From: Onchocerca volvulus
Lineage: Eukaryota > Nematoda > Chromadorea > Rhabditida > Onchocercidae
Reading direction: 5' to 3'
Assembly: GCA_000499405.2 (NCBI GenBank)
Contig: HG738140.1
Span: 1,339,501-1,403,500 of the forward strand
DNA length: 64,000 bases
The position numbers were made by a program, and so were the translations under genes. The notes under the pieces were generated by a model. The model saw only the letters and a list, made by a program, of their open reading frames with translations. It ran no database searches and had not been told where the DNA came from. This document shows, piece after piece, positions 1 to 13,556 of this stretch; position 1 is the stretch's first letter; each line of letters opens with the position of its first letter.

Positions 1-76
1 TTCAATGGTTAATTCGAAACTGATTGTGCCAACATTAGTTTTGGATTCTTCTCTTCTTTTGCAGTTGAAACTACAG
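1..76. other. left edge of window, no gene recognised
   Basis: AT-rich sequence running into a pyrimidine tract and two possible 3' splice sites on the plus strand (ttttgcag ending at 64 and ctacag ending at 76). It may be the end of an intron whose gene begins outside the window. Nothing else is visible. Confidence 0.3.
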
Positions 77-473
77 TCAATTAAGAGAAGTTATACCAAT
101 TGTACCAATCTTTACAGATAGTTCTAATAATTATGATGTGACTCCAAGCATTCAGATTTTAGTCTGTCACTCAGCACTTGACATCCGGCGTGAAACTTTT
201 CGTTTGATTGACCTTTGTTTGATTTTTTCAGCGTGGAAATACGATCGCATCTATTCATTGCGATATTTCCACAGATATTATACTTTCATGGCTACGTGCA
301 ACTCTGCAATGGCGCGTCTTTCGACATATTTAAAAACCTGTTACTGTTCTTTTTGTTTGTATAGTTTCCTTTTGTTCGTTCAATCTTTCTTTTTTGGGAG
401 TTTATTGCCGCCAATTTTCGTCAATGAATGTCGGAGGGATCTGAAAGATGTAATTAGTTGTATACATGGATAG
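77..473 (+). CDS. unassigned coding-like open segment, possible 3' exon of a gene starting outside the window
   Basis: After a ctacag acceptor at 71-76 the plus strand stays open for 131 codons to a TAG at 471-473. The first part has a protein-like composition (QLREVIPIVPIFTD near the start, then ILVCHSALDIRRETFRLIDL), and no other frame here is as long. The second half turns Phe/Tyr/Cys-rich and may be read-through beyond a true splice site; an internal acceptor-like ttttttcag lies near 231. I do not recognise the family and see no start codon in a good context. It could be a terminal exon, an internal exon followed by an unseen donor, or chance. The following 0.5 kb (480-1020) is less AT-rich than its surroundings but has no open frame. 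Confidence 0.25.
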
Positions 474-1493
474 GAAAGTCAAAAGATCATATAGAGGAGA
501 AATTTTGGCGAAGTAAAAGAATGCAATCGTGATAAACAAGACATTAAAGGTCAAACAGCGGGACATACTTTCGAAGGATCAACAAGCCGAAAGGATGAAC
601 ATGTTTACCACCAAAATATTCTGATTCACAGGCAAACGAAGTGAGGTCAATCGATAATGAAATTTAGGTAAGGAGATGGACTCTAAGGATTTAAAACGTC
701 AGGATTTCGGGGCTGGAAGCAAGTCAAGTTTGATACATTCAAAGTAATTCGACACTAGCAGTAATTTCGAAGACAATTCGACGGCAGTAAGAGCTACAGA
801 TCAACAGTTCAGCGGAAGCAACAGCAGTGGTGGAGCGAAATGAAAACCAAAGTTGGAAAGATAGACAGAACAGCGTAGTAAGCATTTCAACGACAATTCG
901 TACTCTTTGATTATTTGTCGCATATTTTTCATTTTTCTTACCATTGTATACGCACGATATTGTATCGTAATATCGTATAAACTCAATAAATGTTATTGTT
1001 GATTTATCGAGTCATAGCAGCAAGAAATAGCAATCCAATTAGACTATAACAAATACAAACAACGAAGAGAATGCTTTCCCCGAAATCATACAAATAATTT
1101 TCCTACAGTAAATATTTGATCTTCAATGAAATACAAAAGCTTGCATATGCCGGAATTCTCTTTTACATGATCAATTTCAAGGATCTCTCTTTCCTAGTTT
1201 TTAGAAAATTTATATTGCCATTTTTTGATTGTGTCTCCCCTAACAATTATTTTAGTTCTAAAAACTAAATAGGAGCTAGTAAATTGTAATTGACTATTTT
1301 TCTTGTAAGAAATCAAATTAGAAAATGTTTATTATCAATACAGCGAATGTATTACAAAGAAGAACGCCAAGTTAAAATTTTTGATTTTAATACTATAAAT
1401 GATTTAATGAAATTTGAAAGAAATTCTTTTTTAAATATTCGGGATGGGAATTGACAGTAGAAATATCAACAGATTCATTTCGTTCAACCTGCA
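474..1493. other. intergenic, no gene found
   Basis: About 1 kb between the left-edge segment and the stop codon of the nucleoredoxin-like gene. Positions 480-1020 are purine-rich on the plus strand and visibly less AT-rich, with no long frame on either strand. The part nearest 1493 would carry the 3' UTR of the minus-strand gene; a TTTATT (AATAAA on the minus strand) occurs near 1328 and could be its poly(A) signal. Confidence 0.5.
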
Positions 1494-3465
1494 TTACGCA
1501 GCAGCCAACCAACTCGAAAGTGTTTGCGATGGAGCTTTGTCCTGAAATATTGCATAGAAAAAAACAATTTTTCTTTGTAAATGCAAGAATTTGAAAATTG
1601 GGAACCAAATATTATATCATTTAAAATACTTTTATTCTCTTTTAATGTTATTTTAATTTATAATGATTGCTCTTCTTGAATAACCTCTCTTTTTGTGAGT
1701 AAATACATATTTTTATATCAAAAGCTATGCTGGAAATGGAAGCAGCAAAGAATGGCAATTATTTTTAATACTACATTTATGTGCTAAATTGGTATTTATG
1801 GTATTTCTAAAGATTCAGAAACAAAATCTCGATAAAATTCTCCAACAAGAACGAAACAAGTCGAAAATTTGAATCTAATTAAGTAAAATAAAATTCTTAC
1901 CGAAACATCAGTTCGGCCACTTTTGGTAATAACTGTACCATCGGATTTAATCACAATAAGCATTGGGATTCCAGCAGTTTCGTATTTACTTTTCAGTTTT
2001 CTCAAATGAAGAAGTAATAAAAAGAAAGTTCGCTCAAAAAATTTGCTTTTATATGAATCTTAAATTGCTTATATGAATTTTAGAGCCAAACATCATGAAG
2101 TGATTAAGCCTATTCGATAAAAAAAAAGCTCAGCAAGTGGATGGAATGCATATAAATAATAATTCAGGCATAAATTAAATGTCAACTTCATAGAGGGTAG
2201 TACTGATCAGAGCGTTCAATGGTAACATTTTTTCTCATTTTCCCAAGAGTAAACAATTTTATTTTCAAATTTTTAACATAAATATAGAAGAAAATTTCTA
2301 TTGTCTACTATACCGTATTAAGTCAGTCAATAGTCTAGAAAAAACTGAAGCTATATTGAATTATAATAGCAGTAAATTTTTCAATCCAAAAAACAAACTC
2401 GATTTCATCGGAACCAAAAGGAATGTGATACCAATCACCATGTGATTCTTTCAAATAGTTATTCAAATCCTCTTCCGAACGATCCAGTGAAACAAATACT
2501 ATTTCAAATTGATCGTTGTCTACTTCCTCATAAAATTCCTGAATATGTTAAAGACATAATTAATATCCATGCTTTTATAAATAAAATCAAATTTGAAAAG
2601 TCAGATAAGTAAAGGATTCAAAAATTTTAATTCTGTTTTTCTAAAAACTCGGTTAACTCATTTTCGCATGCAATTAATTTCAATTTTTGGAATGTCTTAA
2701 GTTGCTCAGAAGTAATGACAATTTTTGCATTGTTAAACCTCATTTCAGTATGCCTTCTTGAATTATATATCATTTTAATGAATTATATATATATCAAGTA
2801 TATATCATTTTAATGCACGACTCTTTTTATAAGAAAAAGGTTTGCAAAAAATACAAATTTCTATGTTAAAGGAATAAGCAAATTAATCTTTCGTTTGAAA
2901 TTTGCTGAAATTTGCTTAAATTCGCTGATTCATTATTTGTTTAAAATATGTTTAGAAAAAACTATACTGTTTCATATTAAAAAATAATTTCTTTGCTTCT
3001 TATTAAAGAAATGTTAAATAGTTTAAAAATTATCAAAAAATGAATTGCTGGAAATTTCGACAGATTCCTGTTTTGATTAATAAAGAGTGTGTTTATGATA
3101 GTTTTGATATATCCTCAATGGCTTTTTCAGTCTACCAATGCATTGTAATTTTGCAAATCAAAAGCTTGAAAATCACTTTTAGAATTGGCGTAAATCTTCG
3201 GCATTGTGGACACCAATGTGCTGAGAAATACAATGCCACAACTTTTTTGTTCTGAAATGATGGCATTCTGAGAATGAATTTTTGCAGTATGATTTAAAGG
3301 AAAAAAGTTTTCACGGATAGAAGAATAATAATTTATTTGCATATTTTCAGAAAAATCATTTTAAAATTAATCAAAGAAAAAAAAACTTACCGCTAATGCA
3401 TCACTTCCTTTCTTTATGGTACCATCAGTTTTCTTCAAATCGACATTAGCCAATAAATCAGCCAT
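1494..3465 (-). CDS. nucleoredoxin/tryparedoxin-like thioredoxin-fold protein, 145 aa, 5 exons
   Basis: Minus-strand exons 3465-3391, 3251-3177, 2538-2399, 2000-1901 and 1541-1494 join with consistent phases into 145 residues beginning MADLLANVDLKK. The active-site motif AHWCPQC (C39, C42) in exon 2 and the cis-proline region AGIPMLIV (P109) in exon 4 define a thioredoxin fold. The spacing, the SLDRSEEDL segment and the HGDWYHIPF segment match the nucleoredoxin/tryparedoxin-like family, which reduces disulphides in partner proteins in the cytosol. The usual WCPPC is WCPQC here. There is no signal peptide or membrane segment, and the length is normal for the short nematode members. The start is chosen because a tttcag acceptor lies 2 nt upstream of the ATG, as in trans-spliced messages. 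Exon 3 uses the donor GA|gtttgt, which restores the expected DEIEKLKSKYET. The family is secure; the physiological substrate is unknown. Confidence 0.88.
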
Positions 3466-3467
3466 TT

Positions 3468-3478
3468 CTGAAATTTGC
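3468..3478 (-). promoter_or_regulatory. probable spliced-leader acceptor of the nucleoredoxin-like gene
   Basis: Read on the minus strand the sequence is gcaaatttcag followed by aa and the ATG. No matching upstream exon is visible, so this is most simply a trans-splice acceptor giving a 2-nt 5' UTR. Confidence 0.6.
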
Positions 3479-6312
3479 AAAATTAATTGAACAAGAAATG
3501 TTAGCTTCAAGTCATCTTATAATCAGTATGGAAATGCAATTTAACTTAGTATCACTATAAAAGTCTTTTATAAAATATTAACGAACAATTTGATTAAAAT
3601 AGAAATTTGTCGCTGAAAACAAGTAGTACTGCTAGATCATAGAAAAAGTTTATAAGTAGATGATTTCATTTAATTTCAACTAATGAATTTCCTGATTATT
3701 CTGCATTTCCACAAAACTCTCACATTCCTCTTTTTATTTATGGAATTTAAGAAATACTCGTGACTGCCAGTAAACATGCGCTAATGATGATTCTGTTTTG
3801 AAATTTTTTGATTCTGTCGTCGAAAAAGTTATATTTTGATCGGAATAATCTTTTCAACGTTATGCTATCTAATTAATTATTAGTTAAAGAGGGAGCGAGA
3901 AAAACTTCCGAGCAATTGAAAAATTTATAGAAAAAGACGTAGCACATCAATTCGTATTATTCTTCACTGAATAATACTTGTTTAGAAAATAAGTAATAAG
4001 GCAGTCTCAAATTCGAAAGCTCCACCTATTAAAGCACTCCTTGGGAGATAATGAAGTTGATAGATAAAAATCAATGCCAACAATCATCTTTTTTTTTCTT
4101 TTTTTTTTTTTGGAAAAAGGAAGAGAAATAAAATAAATGCAAACTTCTTCCAAAATTGCAAGAAAATCGGCAAACAGGAAAATGAGAATCAATCCGCTTT
4201 AATTGTGCACTTAAAATAAATGGTTTTTGCTAACCTTGAGCATTATGGATTTCAAATAATGCAAACCTAATGATGTCAAAAACTAGAAAATGATTTTGCA
4301 GCAAGAAAAACAATACGTAAAGCAAACTTTCAACATAATTTCGCTTTACAAAACAAAAGCATATTTATATGTTTTGGCATTATTTATAGCATGAGAATCT
4401 GTTAAAGAGTTAGGCGTAAAATTTTTTTTTTTTTTTTTTTAACGGAAAATATGACTGAAAGAAAAGTTGATTTATCAAGAATTGTAATAAATAACATCGT
4501 AGAAATACATCGTCAAATTGCTATCTCAGAAATATTTTACCATTACTCCATCTAATAAAGAAGCAAACTACTGTGATGTCGTTTGAGATGTTTTCAATTT
4601 GAAAATGTATGAGGGAACTTTTGGGTGGTAGAAAGAGAAAAAGGTTGAAAGGGCGGAATTTTCAAAATGTTGAGCGCTGAAAACAAGTAATGGTAGCAAA
4701 AGTATATTTAAAGTATAATAAAAAACAAATGAGAAAGTTGAAATGGCTGAATCCATCACCATGAATCAAACTGCTTGAACAATTAAAGCGATTTTTCTGC
4801 AAGAAAAGTGACAACAAATGAACTTGCTTTCAAAATCTTAATTTTCGTTCATCTCAAACAACATATTTATTAAAAGTTTGTTATGACAACCAAAAAGTAA
4901 AGGAAAGAAATTGACTATAAAGAATTTCAGAGACTTTTTGATCAAAATAAAATCATACGATTGATATTGCACCTTGGCATGAAATAATTTACCATTAATA
5001 TTATCGTTGATATTATCAATTGAATTGTTAAAAATAATTCGATTTCTTGCTAACGATTGATTCGAGAGAAACTGGTACCTTTACGATCAATTATGCTGTA
5101 GGATGCGATTTACTTGCTATTCTAACCATCATCAACAAAGTATTTATAACTCACAGCACTTCTTTGCAGTTTTGCTTGTCCAAAGTGTCACAATGAATCA
5201 GTTTTTATGTGCTAATGACGAAATAGACTACGTATCAAACCAAATTTTTCTCAAAAATCTTGAAAACAATAAAAAAATATTTCTTCATTCGATACAAGAG
5301 GAAAAAATGTATCTAATAATGAAAAAAAACGATTTCCTTCTCCTCCAAAGCTTACAAAAATTTTCAGAGTAAGCCAAAATCTTATTATGTCTCTGTATTA
5401 AACTAATGTCACATATCACATTTTGGGCATTCATGTAGAATTTTCCGCTTTATCAAGTACCATTGCAATGCATTTCAATTACTGTGAAAACAAGTCAAAA
5501 TTTTGAAATATTTTATTGATGAATATACAATGCGATGGGATGAAGAAGAAAGTGAGGAGTTGTAACATATATAGCATAACATGAGATAATATTATACAAA
5601 ACGAAATAGAAAAGGAAAGAAAAAATATATTTTACAGTGTCTCAACGCTTTTTAACTACCAGTAAAAATCGCATTGAAGGAACGAATAAGTTTATTTTTT
5701 TAAGAATAAAGAATCTACAAGTAGTATAACTGTAATAAACAATTCCCAAACCAAATCTAGACTTGTCAGCATTGGTTAAAGGAATTTCGTAGACCATGAA
5801 ATAATTCACACCTTTTCCAACAAAGCAGCCTTCTTCCTACTGTCTGATTTTCTTAGACACAATATTCCTTTGAACAGTGTATAAATACTTGGCAAATACT
5901 GAAGAAATTAAATATAACCAACTCACTCTAACACGAAGAAGCATATTTTTATGTTTTCATAGCTTTTAAAAACATTTATGCTATTATGAAGCAGATTTCT
6001 AGATGAAATTTCATAGAAATGCAATCCATTAACAGAATAATTGCGGCCATTCTAGTCACACTCATCTATTTATAATTTATGAAAACCAAATCTATTAAAA
6101 ATTCATTCTATTATAAGATACTTCCCTACAATTTTTTGAAAATGAAGCATATGAAAATTTGTATTAACTTGTCTTATTAACTGCCTTATTATTCTGATGA
6201 AAAATGCAATACTGATATCGATGAATAAAATGGCTTAAACTGAAGATTAAAAAATCGAAAGGAACGGAAAATGAAGAAACGAAGCAAAGCAAATAATACT
6301 TGCATCATTTAC
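3479..6312. other. intergenic between lgg-1 and the nucleoredoxin-like gene
   Basis: About 2.8 kb of AT-rich sequence with a T run near 4422-4440. A plus-strand frame at 5103-5372 (89 codons) has no splice context, homologue or codon bias that I can see, and I do not call it. The two flanking genes are co-oriented, but the gap is far longer than the few hundred bases typical of nematode operons. Confidence 0.6.
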
Positions 6313-7932
<1,620 letters not shown>

Positions 7933-8579
7933 CTAACATACGAAACATCCTGAAACCTGAACTTCAAGCAATAGATATTTCAATGTGAATATGATGTGGT
8001 AAATATGAATGAGATGAACAGAGTTGAGAAGAAGTGGCATAACACAATCGATTTTCTATAATAATAATAAAGTTCAAAACAACAAGAACACTCTTTGACA
8101 TTTCTCGCACTCTGCAAGCCTTCTCGATACTTAGTACATAAAGAGAATGTTCAAACATGTCAAAACAACAATTCAATCGATAATTTCTGATAATATAGAA
8201 ATATGTAGGACACATATATTCTTACGTATTTTGCAAATATATAACCATTTTTACGGGTTTCTATGATTTAAATCGTGCATCAAAATATCATGAAAAATTA
8301 ATATTGATATTTTATTGACTAAACTACTTAAAGATGCATATTTCGAAATTTATTCCTCCGAGATGCGCGAAGTGCAAGATGTCAACAATAAATCATTCAA
8401 AAGCGATCTAGAAACTCGGGGAAGCTCTACTTGCAAAAGATTAATAATGAGAATGATGTGTCGCCCAACTCATCACCACCACCAGTCAACAAAACCTTCT
8501 CGCACCAATCGATTTTTATTTCTCTTCCCATCTTGCTCATTGGTGTATATCATTCACTAACCTTCACAGACACAGACAT

Positions 8580-8580
8580 A

Positions 8581-8615
<35 letters not shown>

Positions 8616-8720
8616 TTCAGGCGTCATAAAAAGAGGGCCATACACAGTAATACATATGTATACACATACACAACATACATACATACATATACACATACAT
8701 GTACGCACATATCTCACATA
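8580..8720. repeat. (CA)n / CATA-type microsatellite
   Basis: A pure CA run from about 8582 to 8612 is followed by degenerate acatacata-type repeats to about 8720. The frames open through here are by-products of the repeat. Confidence 0.9.
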
Positions 8721-9239
8721 ACATATGCACGTAACACGTATATACAAGGGAAAACATGCGCGCGCACATGCATATGTTTGAACATGAAAAGATGCATCAT
8801 TGTCTGTAAGCAAAACGAATGGGGAATTGCATGGAAATACTGCAAATATTGCATACTAACCGTGAAAATATGTTGCATAATATTTCATTTGCATATCAGG
8901 TTGTGTGGCCGGCCGAGCTAATCTGAAAGTTCTTAAACACGCGCGTATTCGAATGCAACGTTGTGTCAAAATTTCAGATCAATCGGTGAAGAACTTGAAA
9001 CGTTGTGTAAAAATGAACAACAAACAGTTACATTTTTATTTGTACAAATTAGCAGCGCGCCAAGTGATTCATGAATGAATGGGTGAATGGCTTGCGTGAC
9101 GCAAGAATGGAAATATTGATTAGTGCATGCAAACGGATATATTAGCAGGAGTAGACTGTAGATACGAACAATGATTCTTCTCGAAAACACGAGTAGTTGA
9201 CAAAACACAAGTAAACATTAAAGCGTAATAGATAATTAG

Positions 9240-9660
9240 GAAACCGGAAAGCTCTGTGTTTTGAATTGGAAAATCTTGCGATTAGGAAATCTTGTGTTTT
9301 CAACCGGAAAGCTTTGTATTTTCAACTAATTCGCTATGATTCAAAAAAAAAAAAGACAAATCACTTCACTATGGGTTTTTTTTTCTTTAGTTGAAATGTA
9401 GCATATTCGTAACAGCCGGAATATGAAGAAAAAAGTAAACTTTCCGGCTTCCCAACCGGAAAATCCTGCGATCAGAAGCCTGCTTTTTCAGCCGGAAAGT
9501 TTTACATTTTCAACGAATTTGCTGTGACTCGAAAAAAAAATTGTGAAGTGTTATTTTAGACAATTCACTTCACTATGGATTTTTTTTTTTTAGTTAAAAA
9601 TGTGACGTATTCGTAGCTTTAATGTATTCCATACATATGGCCGAAATATTAAGGAAAAAA
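9240..9660. repeat. diverged tandem duplication, about 200-bp unit
   Basis: Two copies of the same block follow each other. Shared landmarks, in order, are ccggaaa[ag], a gcgat[ct]a stretch, ccggaaag[ct]ttt, ttttcaac[gt]aatt, an A run, aattcacttcactatgg (first copy aa[tc]cacttcactatgg), a T run, a tagtt stretch, and the pair [ac]gtattcgtag / catattcgtaac. The copies differ by substitutions and homopolymer length, so the duplication is old. Confidence 0.7.
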
Positions 9661-10391
9661 AGCATTTTGCAATTATCTTTATCTACTATGCATTATTTCT
9701 GTAAATCAGGAAAATGTAATTTCGAAAAACCATCAGAGATTATAATTAATGTAAACAAGGTCTAGAAAGGTAATCATTCTGTTAATGGCATTCCCTCTTC
9801 TCGTTCACTTTGTGACGTACTATCAAATTGCAGATGACAGATTTATAAATTCAGATTCTGAATATTTAAACGGTTTATCGGCTTAGAATCTATACGATCA
9901 ATCGATAATCAGCTCGGAATTTGAATATCAGTTTGTCGACTCGGGACTTGAACAACCAAGATTTATCGGATAAGAATTTGAACAGTCAAACCATTTTTAT
10001 TAACTTAGAATCTGAATAATCAATTATGATGAAGAAATCACGAAATTGTCTTTATTTTTGACAAAAAGCATGCAAATTTATTCAGTCAATCAGGCTGGAA
10101 AATTAACAGCGCAGGATGTCATTAGCTGGATATAATTAGCTCAAAAAAAAAAAATTATTGTAGACGCTAAATGATCCCTTGCCTATCCAAATGATAACGA
10201 ATATAGCAGAAGTTACTGATAATATCGAAGAAAAATAATGGTGAGAGACCGAATGATTAGCTTAGCGATTCGATCAAAAGAAAATCAAAAGACAGTCGAT
10301 CCTTATTTCTGAAGATCGAATTCAAATCAAAAAAGATCATGGATACTTTCTGTTGATATACTGTCTCTACAACCTTCTGAATCCCGGGAAA

Positions 10392-10658
10392 TCATTTCAT
10401 CAAAAAAGTATATTCTGCAGATGGATCAGATATGCCGAAAATTGCTGCAGTTGGATGGGAAATAGTAAAGGCGCCATTTTCCATGATAGCGCCGACTGCA
10501 TGTCGCATACGAACTGAGCTGCGAAACTTTATTTCATCGCCATATTCACTTGATTTCTTGTTACTACTTCTTCGAGCATCCCAATAATTTTTGATACAGA
10601 AAATGCTTCTACAATCAGCAAAATGTAGAGAAAGTGCTTCTGAAGAATTCATCAAATT
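10392..10658 (-). CDS. unassigned coding-like open segment (possible terminal exon)
   Basis: After a gtgtttcag acceptor (intron end 10659) the minus strand stays open for 88 codons to a TGA at 10392. The composition is balanced and protein-like, with stretches such as KKSSEYGDEIKF and SDPSAEYTFLMK. The longer open frame of 116 codons reaches 10742. I recognise no family, and no partner exon with a compatible donor was found upstream. Part of the plus strand is also open over the same interval, so the orientation is uncertain. It may be a terminal exon, a gene relic or chance. Confidence 0.2.
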   Translation of the reverse strand, partial: NLMNSSEALSLHFADCRSIFCIKNYWDARRSSNKKSSEYGDEIKFRSSVRMRHAVGAIMENGAFTISHPTAAIFGISDPSAEYTFLMK

Positions 10659-12329
10659 CTGAAACACAAGAATAGCAAACTTAATTTCCTTTATGATAAA
10701 AATGCATGAGTTGGGATTTGGAACTAGATTCCTTCCCACCAAGTTATAATTAAAATAGCCACAAAAAATAGGATTAATTTGCTTAAATTAGCCCTTAATA
10801 GATAATAATAAACATTACGATTCCGATCAACTCTAAATTGCTGTTACACTAGAAAGCCCTGATATTACTTGGGATTTTAAGTAATCATTAAAAAGCAAAA
10901 ACATTATTTAAATAGTCTCTGACAATTAAAGAAAAACACTATGAATCTGGATCAGTTTGATAAAGATGAAATCATACGTGTCAATCACTATCAATTAATA
11001 GCTTCGCAGAAATATCCGCGGGAAGTATATTTCTGATTTTTAGTTTAAAAAAAAGAGAAATTTTCCCCGAAACATTTTATTCTCGAATAAATTCCTTTGA
11101 AAAGAAGAAAAGTTCGTCCGAGGTGATAAAACCGTCAATGATTTTTAACAGATTTGAAATATAATATTTTAAACAGAAAAAAAAAAGAGAAAAACCAAAA
11201 GTAAATTGTAATCATAATGTAATTGCTTGTAATTAGTTTAATTATAATTACAATCCGAAATGTTGAAATTGATATTTTTACATCATTTTCTTTCATTTTC
11301 ACCTGATATTTTTGATAGTAAACCAAACAGTTGTTCTTCCTTTTTTTTTTTTTTTACGAGTGTTGACAGTTCTTTCGAATCATTTGGGAGTTCAAAGTTT
11401 ACAGTTCGTTTACCTGAACCAAGATTTTAACGATGTAAAAAATGACTGCAAAAAAAAAAAAGCAATCATAAATTATTTTTGTCGAATTCATCCACATATG
11501 AATATATACATGTTTAATGTCAAATTATTGTATATTTAGCCATTCACATCGCTAACTTTTTGTAAAATCTTTGACAAGAAAAAAAAAAAAAAAAACGACA
11601 GTGATTTGTTATAATTATTGTTAATTACTATTAAAAGCCTATTAGAAGGAGACCAAGATTTGTCTATTTGTTTTCAGGTCATGGTTTGTCTATTAACTTC
11701 CAGGTTGAAATCTCTCTATTTGCTTTCACATCGACATTTGTCTACTTATTTCCAAGATTTGTTTATTTCCATTCAAATCGAGATTTTTTTTTTTTCTGCT
11801 TTCATTCTTGATACAGTTATCAGTCAATCAATCAATCAATTAATTATATTATCTGTAGCGGAAAAAGGAAAACCTGTTCCATTTATATTACATATATGCT
11901 GCCAAAAAAATAAAAAAAAAAAAATTAGGATGAATTTTCTCATTCCATGTTTTTAAATGTTTTTTAAACATACAAAAAAGCGTCCTTAATGTAATAAAAT
12001 AACTAGTTTTACTAGCCGGTTGATCTTTTATACTTCACTTTTCTCATTTATGATTAATTCAGCATTTTATCAATCAAATTCAAAATCATAATCCTTTCTG
12101 TTTGATAACATTTTATATCGAAGTTGAATTAATTTCAAGATTTAAAAAAAAAAAAAAAAGTAGATCAAACTCCAAACCAATGTAATTTCTCGTTAGTCAT
12201 TGAAAGTAAAATACATGCATCCCCCATCAAAAATTTGTTATGATTAAAAGATAAGAATGTATTGATAGGATTTTTGGAGTCCTTTTTTTTTTAAGAAAAA
12301 TTAAATTTAAATTTAATATGTAATATTAC

Positions 12330-12387
12330 GAATCCAACAATCACTTTCGAAAGTTTTACGAAATTTTCAAAAGTGATTGTTGAATTC
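12330..12387. other. 58-bp imperfect inverted repeat (hairpin)
   Basis: A left arm at 12330-12356 and right arm at 12361-12387 are complementary over 27 positions with three mismatches, around a 4-nt loop. Two of the mismatches become G-U pairs if the minus strand is transcribed. It lies 1.2 kb downstream of the Topors stop codon. The short loop argues against an ordinary miRNA precursor. Confidence 0.7.
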
Positions 12388-13556
12388 AGTTGATTGTTGA
12401 TTTCTGTATTTCGTAAAACATTCTTCTCATCGCTGTGAAAATAAAGTGGAAATAAATTATACAAAGGAATTCATTTATTTTTTTGATATATAGAAATAAA
12501 CATACGAAATAGAAAATGTACACGACAAAATAACACTAGCACTCACAATTTCACACGAAATTTCATGCACGAACAAAATGAAATAGACCATTTTTTTAAA
12601 ATACATTCGCACATGACCAAGTATGAGAGAAGAAAAAGAAATACAAGGATAGAATTATAATTGATTAAATTGAAAGATAAGCCTCAGTTCTTGAAAAAAA
12701 ATTTTTAGTAATTCGGAACTAAAATTAGAAATAGAGATATTCTATTGACTAAATTATTGATAAAGCACTGTATTGAGTAATTAATTAGTAAACAGATTCA
12801 TCATTTGTTACAGGCGTTAAATTCAGTACAATTAGTACGGTACGACCCAATTCCCTCGAAAATCTTTCAACCAGAAATCTATCGTATATAGTTAGTATGA
12901 CAAAACTAAGAGGAATTCACAAAGCAAATCATTAAATCATTTCCGCTTAGTCTATTAAATATAACGGTTTATTCTAACATCATTTTGTATTGAAAAAAAT
13001 ACTATTTGATGACGAAAGTATTCCATTTAAGAATAATTGTATTAAATGATCAAAAAAAAAAAAAAAAAAATGGTTAGACATATCATTCCTTTTCTATAAT
13101 ATAAAGTGCGATAATTTCTTAAACTAGAATGCCATAAAAGATAAAAAAAATAAATACAAATGATCTCAATGAGATACGATTAAATTAAATAAAATTCGGA
13201 AATGATAAAAATGAGAAAATAAAGATATTTAAGATAAGCTGTTTGGTTTTCAATAAATTGAAAAAATTTTCTCAAATAATCTATTCAACTCAATAATATA
13301 GTTACAAAAGGAGCTCATGGAAAGGAAAGAAATAACCCAGTTTTCTATCACAGATATAATATTCTTACTATAAGGTCAACTCCCTTCTGAGAATTAGTTC
13401 GAATTATTGGGGACAACACTTTCATTCAATTCTGTTCATAGCTAGCAAATGAAAATCTGTTGCCAAATGAACTAGTATTTATAGCACTACAGTGTCAAAG
13501 CACTTACACAATTCTAAACAATCATAGAAAATAAAAGTTGAAAAATATAATGAAAT

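Noticed and set aside
5103..5372. 89-codon plus-strand frame between the nucleoredoxin-like gene and lgg-1
   Set aside because: Lys/Asn/Phe/Leu-rich as expected from AT-rich noise, with no recognised domain and no partner exons.
8431..8813. Frames rich in Thr-His or Cys-Val across the CA repeat
   Set aside because: Repeat by-products with no splice or homology support.
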